This document shows positions 1 through 6,066 of a stretch of 7,519 nt of DNA, in pieces. The translations under genes were made by a program, and so were the position numbers. The notes below the pieces were generated by a model, which searched no databases, was not told where the DNA came from, and worked only from the letters and a program-made list of their open reading frames with translations. The stretch's first letter is position 1. Each line of letters opens with the position of its first letter. The stretch is from Chrysiogenales bacterium (GTDB lineage Bacteria > Acidobacteriota > Aminicenantia > UBA2199): the NCBI GenBank assembly GCA_004525465.1, contig SPCN01000102.1:1-7519 (forward strand), read 5' to 3'.

Positions 1-564
1 ACCCTGCCTTCCTGGCTTGAGGAGATATTGGCCGGCCAGGACCTGGTTTTTCCCGACCCCTCCGAGCGCATGCGCTGGGTCATCGGACTATCGCGGCAGA
101 ACGTGGAACACGGCAGCGGCGGGCCTTTTGCCGCAGCCATATTCGCCGCCCGCAGCGGCAAACTGCTGGCCGCCGGCGTCAACCGCGTCGAGCCGCTGAA
201 CTGCTCGCCGGCCCACGCCGAAGTGATGGCCATCGCCTTCGCCCAGCAAGATCAGCAGTCCTGGGACCTGGGAAAGGATGCCGGAAATCCTGCGGAACTG
301 CTGAGCAGTTCCCAGCCCTGTCTGATGTGTTTGGGCGCCACGCTGTGGTCGGGGGTCACGCGGCTGGTTTACGGGGCGACCGCCGCCGATGTCACCGCCA
401 TCCTGGGCTTCGACGAAGGCCCATTGCCGGCAGCCTGGATTCAGGAACTGCAAAAACGCGGCATTGCGGTCGAAGCGGGATTGCTGCGGGCCGAGGCTGT
501 CGCCGTCCTGGGCTTATACACTAAAAAGCAGGGAACTATCTACAACAGCCGCAAGGGATTTTAA
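1..564 (+). CDS. Nucleoside/guanine deaminase-like protein, 5' end cut by window edge
   Basis: Zinc-dependent deaminase of the cytidine deaminase-like superfamily (COG0590 type), expected in the cytosol to remove an amino group from a purine or pyrimidine base or nucleoside. Both zinc motifs are visible: HAE at bases 214-222 (His ligand, catalytic Glu) and PCLMC at about 316-330 (two Cys ligands). A GGPFAAA strand segment precedes them, and a GuaD-like segment (ILGFDEGP) follows the second motif. The frame is open back to base 1 and reads TLPSWLEEILAGQDLVF, which looks coding, so the start probably lies upstream. A TTG at 28 behind GAGGAG (spacing only 3) is the alternative start. It is longer than a typical TadA and has QPC rather than EPC, so I favour guanine or nucleoside deaminase over tRNA adenosine deaminase. 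Its stop overlaps the stop of the convergent transporter. Family sure; substrate not. Confidence 0.88.
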   Translation, partial: TLPSWLEEILAGQDLVFPDPSERMRWVIGLSRQNVEHGSGGPFAAAIFAARSGKLLAAGVNRVEPLNCSPAHAEVMAIAFAQQDQQSWDLGKDAGNPAELLSSSQPCLMCLGATLWSGVTRLVYGATAADVTAILGFDEGPLPAAWIQELQKRGIAVEAGLLRAEAVAVLGLYTKKQGTIYNSRKGF

Positions 565-1886
565 AGCCCCTTGCGCTGCATCATTTCGCGGTTTTTCCGC
601 GGCGTCTGGTTCCACAGCGTCAGCATCAGCACCGCCCCGATCACCGAAAAGGGAATGATCAGGTAGACCCATATCCCCCAGCCGAAGCGGTCCAGGAAAT
701 AGCCCATGCCGAATCCGGTCAGGCCGCTAGCCAGGTACTGGACCCCGTCCAGCAGGCCGGTGACCGTGGCCGCCCCTTTCGTACCCCCGAAATCCATGGA
801 AGCCGTGCCCGAAAGCATGCCATGCACACCGAAGATCCACATGCAGCAAAAGCCGATCATGAACGCGGCCAGGCCCGGGACGCGCACGTTGCCCAGGATC
901 AGCAGCGAAATGATCTGGCCGACATAGAAAATGAACGCCACCGGCGGCCGCCGCGACTGGAACAGGCGGTCGGACATGTAGCCGCAGAGCAGTCCGCCGA
1001 CGATGCCGCCCACAGTGATGCCCAGCGAGGCCAGCTGGTGCATGCCCCCTCCGGGCGCGATCTGATGGATCTCCTTTAAAAACGGCGTGAACCAAAGCAT
1101 CAGCCCCTGGCGCACGAAGCCGGTGCAGAATTCGGCGACCATCAGGGTCAGGATCACCGGGTTGGAAAAAGCCCGTTTCAACACATAGGTGAAATTCACC
1201 TTGAAGTCGTCGCTCAGGTGCGAAGTGGCGTCATCAGTGTCGATCTTGGCGAACCCGGCCTGCTCGGGCTTGTCCTTGACCAGGAAGAAATCGACCACGA
1301 CCATCAGCAGGATCAGGGCCGAGGGCACGATGAAGACCCATATCCAGCCGAAGTGGGCCAGGATCCAGCCGCCGAAACCCATGGCCAGGAAATAGCCGCT
1401 GGAGATCATGATGCCGAAGATACCGCCGAACACGCCGCGCTCCTTGACATGAAACCAGGGGGCGTTGACCTTGACCACCGACAGGGCGCCGAAGCTCTGA
1501 AAATACTGGTTGACCGCGTAAAGCAGCGACATGCCGACCACGATCTTGGTCTGCCAGCCGGCCAGGAACAGGGCGCCGATGACCAGGTTGAAGATGGCAG
1601 TGCCGATGCCGCCGAATATGATGGCTTTCTTGCCGCCGAAGCGGTCGGCCAGCGGCCCGTTGAGGATCACGCTCAGGGCATAGGTCCAGAAGCCGGCGGT
1701 GGCGATGGTGCCGAACTCGGCCTTGGACAGGTCGAACGTCTTCATGATGTCGCTCGAGGCCACGTTCAGGTTGTAGCGGCCCATGTAGAACGTGGCGTAG
1801 GTCAGCCCCAGCGGGAACCAGTTCTGGAAGCGCCGGCGCCGGAACTCGGGCGAATGGTTGAGCGGGTTGCGCGACAGGAAGCTCAT
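561..1886 (-). CDS. MFS transporter, organophosphate:phosphate antiporter (OPA/GlpT-like) family
   Basis: Inner-membrane transporter of 441 residues, the usual size for a 12-helix MFS protein. Many hydrophobic helices are visible, with a central charged loop (about 203-240) between the two halves. The helix-1 segment FYMGRYNLNVAS (R37) and the helix-7 segment GFVRQGLMLWFTPFLKE (R259) match the two substrate-phosphate-binding arginines of GlpT (R45 and R269, family knowledge). The loop motif DRFGGKK (81-87) is the MFS signature. By hand alignment from the shared KERG segment, the GlpT substrate histidine (H165) falls on I161, so glycerol-3-phosphate is not a safe substrate call. A phosphorylated sugar or related organophosphate exchanged for phosphate is likely. 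The start codon overlaps the stop of the upstream P-loop gene as ATGA, with a G-rich ribosome site (GGGGGGTG) just ahead, so the two are probably co-translated. Confidence 0.9.
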   Translation of the reverse strand: MSFLSRNPLNHSPEFRRRRFQNWFPLGLTYATFYMGRYNLNVASSDIMKTFDLSKAEFGTIATAGFWTYALSVILNGPLADRFGGKKAIIFGGIGTAIFNLVIGALFLAGWQTKIVVGMSLLYAVNQYFQSFGALSVVKVNAPWFHVKERGVFGGIFGIMISSGYFLAMGFGGWILAHFGWIWVFIVPSALILLMVVVDFFLVKDKPEQAGFAKIDTDDATSHLSDDFKVNFTYVLKRAFSNPVILTLMVAEFCTGFVRQGLMLWFTPFLKEIHQIAPGGGMHQLASLGITVGGIVGGLLCGYMSDRLFQSRRPPVAFIFYVGQIISLLILGNVRVPGLAAFMIGFCCMWIFGVHGMLSGTASMDFGGTKGAATVTGLLDGVQYLASGLTGFGMGYFLDRFGWGIWVYLIIPFSVIGAVLMLTLWNQTPRKNREMMQRKGL

Positions 1887-2638
1887 GGTTTCACCCCCCG
1901 CCAGGTTTGCCAGAGAAGGCCGAGCACTTCCTGGAGGTGGGCGCCCAGTTCCTCGGGTTTGTCGGTTTTTTCGGGCATGTTCTCGAAAACGGCATAGGGA
2001 ACTTTTCGCTCAGCGGCCGGCAGATATTTCGGGTCCGAAGCGAATTCCTCCCAGTCCGACTCCTTGTAGAGCATCTCGATCTTCTTGTCCTCCAGGGCGT
2101 GCTGCAGGATGGAATCGGGACGGTCGGGGTTGTAGCGCCGGCGGTTCTTGCGCAGCGACTCGGGCCAGTCGACCTTGATGTAGAGGGAGGCGGCATGGTC
2201 CAGGACCTGGGGCGAGAGATAGGAAAAAGCCTCGCGGAAGCCGCCGTGTTCGCTGCCGCGGGCAAACTCGATGAACAGGGTCCTGCGCTCGTGGAAGGCG
2301 GGGTCGTCGCGCAGCAGCTTGGCATAGGCCAGGTTGAGCTTCTTGATCAAAAAGTTCCAGAACCACTTGCCCTTGAAGACGTGGCCGGGCATGGTCTTGC
2401 CCTCGTAGGTGAACTCCCTGTCGGAAAGCAGCCGCGGCTGCCCCATCTCCTCCATCAGGTCGTCGTCCTCGAAGCGCTCCCAGAGGATGGGGAAATCGTC
2501 GATCTCCTGGAACTCGCCGATGTGGAAGCGCTTGACGCGCTCTTCCAGCGGCACTTTTTTCAAATAATCGATGACTTCCGATTTGCCGGCCGCCGGCCGG
2601 CCGATCAGGATGATGACGTCAAAAGTCTTTTTTTCCAT
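1883..2638 (-). CDS. P-loop NTPase / putative kinase of unknown substrate
   Basis: Predicted cytosolic protein of 251 residues. Near the N-terminus a beta strand (FDVIILI) runs into a Walker A loop, GRPAAGKS (13-20), as in small-molecule kinases. A hydrophobic strand with an acidic residue, TLFIEFARG (120-128), is a plausible Walker B or active-site strand. LYIKVDWPESLRKNRRRYN (152-170) resembles the strand plus Arg-rich lid of nucleoside or nucleotide kinases. No other domain and no membrane segment is seen. I do not recognise the family by name. The start at 2638 is chosen because GGGAGGA lies 7 bases upstream; the longer frame beginning at 2674 would start inside the -10 box. The gene is first in an operon with the OPA transporter, overlapping it as ATGA. 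The pairing suggests work on a phosphorylated metabolite, which is inference. It could instead be a regulatory ATPase. Confidence 0.8.
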   Translation of the reverse strand: MEKKTFDVIILIGRPAAGKSEVIDYLKKVPLEERVKRFHIGEFQEIDDFPILWERFEDDDLMEEMGQPRLLSDREFTYEGKTMPGHVFKGKWFWNFLIKKLNLAYAKLLRDDPAFHERRTLFIEFARGSEHGGFREAFSYLSPQVLDHAASLYIKVDWPESLRKNRRRYNPDRPDSILQHALEDKKIEMLYKESDWEEFASDPKYLPAAERKVPYAVFENMPEKTDKPEELGAHLQEVLGLLWQTWRGVKP

Positions 2639-2645
2639 GCCTGGT

Positions 2646-2652
2646 TCCTCCC
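2646..2652 (-). promoter_or_regulatory. Ribosome binding site of the P-loop NTPase gene
   Basis: Minus strand reads GGGAGGA, 7 bases before the ATG at 2638. This decides the start codon against the in-frame ATG at 2674. Confidence 0.8.
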
Positions 2653-2676
2653 GTGAACAAAGGATTTGAATCACAT

Positions 2677-2704
2677 ATTATAAGTACAGGATTTTTTTTT
2701 GCAA
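2677..2704 (-). promoter_or_regulatory. Sigma70-type promoter of the P-loop NTPase/transporter operon
   Basis: Minus strand carries TTGCAA (2704-2699), a 16-base spacer with an A-tract, and a perfect TATAAT (2682-2677). Transcription would begin near 2670 and leave a leader of about 30 bases before the ATG at 2638. Confidence 0.65.
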
Positions 2705-2714
2705 ATCGACCAAT

Positions 2715-2730
2715 GTACTTCCACAAGTAC
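2715..2730. repeat. 16-base palindrome upstream of the operon promoter
   Basis: GTACTT-CCAC-AAGTAC forms perfect 6-base arms. A second copy of GTACTTCC follows at 2727-2734, giving a 12-base-period direct repeat. It lies 10 bases upstream of the -35 box, so it may be an operator. It could also be a weak hairpin behind the peptidase gene, but no U-run follows it on the minus strand, so it is not a standard terminator. Confidence 0.4.
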
Positions 2731-2758
2731 TTCCGCTTGTAATTTCATCATCCCGCTT

Positions 2759-4690
2759 TCATCCGGATTTATTCAACCGGGCGATGATCATTTCCATTTC
2801 ATCGAGCATAGTGTTTATGCGACGGAAGGCTGCCTTCGTGGTATCAGGACGACTCATGTCGACACCGGCTTTTTTGAGGGTTTCAAGCGGATAATCGCTG
2901 CCTCCGGCTGAGAGAAAATCCATATAACGTTCGGCCCCAACGGGGCCTTCTCTTAGAACCATGTCGGATAGGGCCAAAGAAGCAATCCTGCCGATACTGT
3001 ATTGATAGACATAGTAATTGAATAGGAGGTGGGGAACGCCTATCCACTCGCTCTGGATGTAGTCATCCACTTCACAGACATGCTGGCCCTGGCCATAGTA
3101 TTGCCGGACCAGGTCCAGATAGGTCTGGTTGAGCCAGTCGGCGGTGAGCGCCTGGCCGGCCTCGACACGCCGGTGCATGGCCAGTTCGAACTCGGCCAAC
3201 ATTGTTTCGTGGAAAATGGAGCTCATGGTCATATCCAAGTGCCGATCAAGGAGATAAAGCCTCCATTGATCATCTTTCCCGATTTTAAGCATGTATTCCA
3301 TGAGCAGGTTTTCGTTGAAGGTTGAGGCGATTTCGGCAAGGAAAATCGGGTATTGGGACATCGCCCAGGGCTGCTTTTTGTCGGAAAAATAGGAATGCAA
3401 GCCATGCCCCAGCTCATGGGCTACGGTGGCGACAGAGCCAAAACTGCCGTTATAATCAAGGTAAACGAAGGGGTGAATCTCATGGACGTTGATCATATAT
3501 GCGTTGCTGGCCTTGCCCTTATTGAGGTAGATGTCCATCCAGCGGCCGGCAAAGGCTTTGTTCAGGGCGTTGGAATATGATTTCCCTAAGGACCTCATGG
3601 AAGCCTTTATCAGTTTTTCCGCTTCGCTGAAGCTGAATTTTTTATCCATAGATTTAAAGGCGGGAGCATGAATGTCTTCATAGCGGAGGGTTTCGAGCCC
3701 CAGCAGCCACTTCTTGATCGTAAGAAAGCGATGCAGCACCGGCAGGTTTTCATGCACCGATGAGATGAGGTTATGATAGATGCCGCTGCCGATGGCATTG
3801 GGAAAGAGTTGGGCCTCCAGGCAGTCGGAGAATTTACCAACCTGAGCCGAGAAGAGGTGCCGCTTGATGGCCCCATCGAAAAGAACGGCAAAGGTATTCT
3901 CGAAGCGCTTCTTATTCCGCCAGTATTGGGCCATGACCTGACTGCGTTCTTCAGGATCATTGCTGCGTCGCAGACGCCGATAATTCTCGGCGTTCAAGGT
4001 CACCTTGCTGCCGTCCTTGAGGATAATCTCGGCCGGGGGCATCTCGTCGTTGAGCTTGTTTGCTGCCCGGGCCGGCACGCCGCTAAAGAGCGAGGCCAGA
4101 GAGAAGATTCGCTGCTGCTCCTCTGGCAGGACATGGTTTTTCAACCGGAGTATACCATCCACTTGCATGCGGAAGCTGGCTAGGCGCGGCTCTTCATTGA
4201 CATAGGAGGCAAAACGTTCTCCTCCCAAATCCAAAATATCCTTATTGTAGAAGGAAAGTTTTTGGTTAAAGCGCACATTGACGGAGTGAAGCTCGCCGCT
4301 CAGGGCGGAATATTTGGGATCGTCATCGGTGGCGGTGAATAAATGGATGTAGGCGTTCAAGCGCTCTGATCTGAGCCCGAGCTTCTCGGTCAACGTGATG
4401 AACTCGAGCATCTTTCCGGCCGAGGCGGTCCAGCCAACCCTTGCGGCATCGATCGCCTCCATGTCCCTGGAAAATGACTTCATCTCGGCCTTCCATTCGT
4501 TCAGGCTCGGGAATAGGTCCTCCGCATTCCAGGTGAATTCGACTGGCACCTCGCTGCGGGGCCGGTTGGAAAAATCGGGAATTTCCCTGTTCCCCTGCCT
4601 GGAGGCCAACATATCCTGCTGACCGACTAAAAAAATGGCCATCGCCAGTATCAGGACAATTTTCAAATTGTTGGCAGCGTTTTTGATCAT
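2759..4690 (-). CDS. pepF: Exported oligoendopeptidase F-like metallopeptidase (family M3B)
   Basis: Zinc peptidase of 643 residues, a little longer than typical cytosolic PepF (about 600), expected to cut short peptides. The catalytic motif HELGH sits at 425-429, with the third zinc ligand Glu at 453 (FLAEIASTFNE), the spacing normal for M3 enzymes. The substrate-binding His/Tyr region is present (PHLLFNYYVYQYSIG, 553-567), and an N-terminal PepF helical domain fills about 50-400. The first 28 residues look like a Sec signal peptide: MIKNAANNLK, then a hydrophobic core IVLILAMAIFLVG, then QQDMLA before SR. No lipobox Cys is present. The enzyme probably acts in the periplasm or outside the cell. 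The start at 4690 is chosen for this signal and for AAGGAT 7 bases upstream. The frame is open to an ATG at 4786 that overlaps the ATPase stop, but that ATG lacks a ribosome site. Lower GC than the flanking genes. Confidence 0.92.
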   Translation of the reverse strand: MIKNAANNLKIVLILAMAIFLVGQQDMLASRQGNREIPDFSNRPRSEVPVEFTWNAEDLFPSLNEWKAEMKSFSRDMEAIDAARVGWTASAGKMLEFITLTEKLGLRSERLNAYIHLFTATDDDPKYSALSGELHSVNVRFNQKLSFYNKDILDLGGERFASYVNEEPRLASFRMQVDGILRLKNHVLPEEQQRIFSLASLFSGVPARAANKLNDEMPPAEIILKDGSKVTLNAENYRRLRRSNDPEERSQVMAQYWRNKKRFENTFAVLFDGAIKRHLFSAQVGKFSDCLEAQLFPNAIGSGIYHNLISSVHENLPVLHRFLTIKKWLLGLETLRYEDIHAPAFKSMDKKFSFSEAEKLIKASMRSLGKSYSNALNKAFAGRWMDIYLNKGKASNAYMINVHEIHPFVYLDYNGSFGSVATVAHELGHGLHSYFSDKKQPWAMSQYPIFLAEIASTFNENLLMEYMLKIGKDDQWRLYLLDRHLDMTMSSIFHETMLAEFELAMHRRVEAGQALTADWLNQTYLDLVRQYYGQGQHVCEVDDYIQSEWIGVPHLLFNYYVYQYSIGRIASLALSDMVLREGPVGAERYMDFLSAGGSDYPLETLKKAGVDMSRPDTTKAAFRRINTMLDEMEMIIARLNKSG

Positions 4691-4697
4691 CAGCGAG

Positions 4698-4703
4698 ATC
4701 CTT
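4698..4703 (-). promoter_or_regulatory. Ribosome binding site of the exported peptidase gene
   Basis: Minus strand AAGGAT, 7 bases before the ATG at 4690. It supports the start that begins with the signal peptide rather than the upstream ATG at 4786. Confidence 0.6.
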
Positions 4704-4741
4704 GGGTGAGATTTGCAGCCAATGGTTCTTGTTATTTTGAC

Positions 4742-4759
4742 AAGGTCAATTCTGACCTT
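4742..4759. repeat. Perfect inverted repeat between the ATPase and peptidase genes
   Basis: AAGGTCA-ATTC-TGACCTT: two 7-base arms around 4 bases, 18 bases in all, about 52 bases upstream of the peptidase ATG and 26 bases past the ATPase stop. No U-run follows on either strand, so a terminator is unlikely. A dimeric regulator site for the peptidase gene is possible. I could not pick a convincing promoter in this gap. Confidence 0.45.
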
Positions 4760-4785
4760 TCTTGCTGGCCGGTCGCCTCCACGCA

Positions 4786-5922
4786 TCAGTATTGCCAGAT
4801 TGCCGGGATCTCGCCGATAGGTATGACATGGATATTGTTGCCCAAGCTGTATGATTTATTGCCCGGATAAATTACCCACAGCCGCTCAAGGGAAAGATCG
4901 CTCAGCGCGACCTTCATCGATGCGGTTAGGCCCGGGGCATCGCCATATTTGAATTCCATGCCCCAATTTTTTCCCCCATGCTGCCAGAAAAGGTCGAGCT
5001 CGGCCCCCGCATGGGTTGCCCAGAAATAAGTTTCCCGCGTGCTCTTGTTGATGCTCCGCAACACGCATTCCAGCGCAAAGCCCTCCCAGGACGCCCCGAT
5101 CTTTGGATGACCGATCAGCGTATCATTTCCTTCAATGCCCAGCAGGGAGTGCAGCAAGCCGGAATCGGACAGATACAATTTGGGCCGTTTTACAAGTCGT
5201 TTCCCCAGGTTGACATGCCAGGGCGGCAGCAAACGGACCATGAACGTCGACTCAAGAATCTCAATATGCCTCCGCGCCGTCATGTCGCTGACACCAAATG
5301 ACCTGGACAACTCACTGTAATTGAGCACTTGACCATGATAATGAGCCAGCATGGCCAAGAAGCGGCGCCAGGTCTGGGCCGGAATACTGATCCCCAGCTG
5401 CGGCAGGTCTCTTTCCAGGAAGGCTGTCAAGTAGTGGCTGCGCCAAGACCGGCTTTGCGCTTCGCTCGCGGCTATAAAGGAACGGGGGAAACCGCCGCAC
5501 AGCCATAGCTTCTTAAAATGGCCACCGCCGACATCCTGGAGACGCAGTCCGCCGAGGATGTGAAACGCGATGCGTCCGGCCAGCGATTCGCTGCTTTGCC
5601 TGAGGAGATGTCCCGAGGCGCTCCCCAGTATCAAGTATTTCTGATTGGGCCGGCTATCGACCAAGTAGCGGATCAATGGGAAAATCTCAGGGCGGCGCTG
5701 GACTTCATCGATCACGATCAATCCGCTCAAGTCCTCCAAAGCCAATTGCGGATTCTGCAGCGCGGCAAGGTCTCTCGGATTTTCCAGATCAAAATAATGT
5801 TTGGCGGCGAACTCCCGGGCCAGGGTCGTCTTGCCGCACTGGCGCGGACCGATGAGAGCAGTCACCGGGAACTGGCGCAACAACTTTTTTATCTCCTGCT
5901 TGTCTACAACGCGATCGATCAT
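4786..5922 (-). CDS. AAA_14 / DUF4143 family ATPase
   Basis: Full-length 378-residue member of a widespread family of unclear biological role. Walker A is GPRQCGKTT (25-33) and Walker B is LIVIDEVQ (68-75, D72 and E73). LILGSASG (97-104) is the sensor strand. LWLCGGFPRSF (139-149) and ERDLPQLGI (170-178) are typical of the family. A winged-helix-like segment lies at about 200-235 (YSELSRSFGVSDMTARRHIEILESTFMV). The C-terminal DUF4143 part carries a PD-(D/E)XK-like set: GAELDLFW (D310) and MEFKYG (E323, K325), with E280 upstream. Nuclease activity has not been generally shown for the family. The ATG at 5922 is preceded by a GGGGGT ribosome site. The promoter directly upstream is overlapped by a palindrome. 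The stop overlaps an unused ATG of the peptidase frame. These genes are often mobile between genomes, and GC here is below that of the neighbours. Confidence 0.92.
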   Translation of the reverse strand: MIDRVVDKQEIKKLLRQFPVTALIGPRQCGKTTLAREFAAKHYFDLENPRDLAALQNPQLALEDLSGLIVIDEVQRRPEIFPLIRYLVDSRPNQKYLILGSASGHLLRQSSESLAGRIAFHILGGLRLQDVGGGHFKKLWLCGGFPRSFIAASEAQSRSWRSHYLTAFLERDLPQLGISIPAQTWRRFLAMLAHYHGQVLNYSELSRSFGVSDMTARRHIEILESTFMVRLLPPWHVNLGKRLVKRPKLYLSDSGLLHSLLGIEGNDTLIGHPKIGASWEGFALECVLRSINKSTRETYFWATHAGAELDLFWQHGGKNWGMEFKYGDAPGLTASMKVALSDLSLERLWVIYPGNKSYSLGNNIHVIPIGEIPAIWQY

Positions 5923-5931
5923 CTAACCCCC

Positions 5932-5948
5932 ATAGTGGAATCCACCAT
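5932..5948. promoter_or_regulatory. Near-perfect palindrome over the ATPase promoter (candidate operator)
   Basis: ATAGTGGAATCCACCAT is symmetrical about base 5940, with 7 of 8 pairs matched and a perfect 11-base core (GTGGAATCCAC, 5935-5945). It overlaps the -10 hexamer and the expected transcription start of the AAA_14/DUF4143 gene and ends 9 bases before its ATG. A protein bound here would block the promoter. The ATPase itself, through its winged-helix segment, is one candidate binder (inference). Confidence 0.55.
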
Positions 5949-5972
5949 AACACAGCTACATTGAAAATTCAA
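5944..5972 (-). promoter_or_regulatory. Promoter of the AAA_14/DUF4143 ATPase gene
   Basis: Minus strand has TTGAAT (5972-5967), a 17-base spacer, and TATGGT (5949-5944) with a TG one base ahead (extended -10). Transcription would start close to 5937, leaving a short leader of about 15 bases. Confidence 0.5.
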
Positions 5973-5995
5973 TATTTATTGTTGACATTTCAATG
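5959..5995. repeat. Nested inverted repeats with ATTGAA half-sites
   Basis: CATTGAAA (5959-5966) and TTTCAATG (5988-5995) form an 8-base inverted repeat. Within it, ATTGAA (5960-5965) and TTCAAT (5968-5973) form a tighter inverted repeat with a 2-base centre. The inner repeat covers the -35 box of the ATPase promoter. It may be a second regulator site, or chance in AT-rich DNA. Confidence 0.35.
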
Positions 5996-6042
5996 CCCCG
6001 TCAGTTTAAAGACAAACAGTTCCGTCAATGGATTCCCGATCT

Positions 6043-6062
6043 CATACAACGAAGATTGTATG
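6043..6062 (-). terminator. Stem-loop just after rmuC, without U-run
   Basis: CATACAA / TTGTATG pair as a perfect 7-base stem around a 6-base loop, starting 4 bases past the rmuC stop codon. The stem is AT-rich and no U-tract follows, so it may be a weak 3' end or RNA-stability element rather than a true intrinsic terminator. Confidence 0.3.
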
Positions 6063-6066
6063 GCGC

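Noticed and set aside
1218..1997. 259-codon open frame on plus
   Set aside because: Lies antisense over the transporter and P-loop genes; composition is typical of antisense translation and there is no ribosome site worth the name.
1907..2656. 249-codon open frame on plus
   Set aside because: Antisense to the P-loop NTPase gene, which has Walker A, a promoter and a ribosome site; no domain is visible in the plus frame.
2691..2700. T-tract as an intrinsic terminator on plus
   Set aside because: No hairpin precedes it on the plus strand and no plus-strand gene ends here; it is the A-tract in the spacer of the minus-strand promoter.
4691..4786. Longer peptidase start at 4786 overlapping the ATPase stop as ATGA
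   Set aside because: No ribosome site precedes it, the added 32 residues do not look like protein, and it would bury the signal peptide.
4786..5995. ATPase with nearby palindromes as a toxin-antitoxin or defence module
   Set aside because: No partner gene for a toxin or effector is next to it. The downstream gene is an exported peptidase and the upstream one is rmuC.
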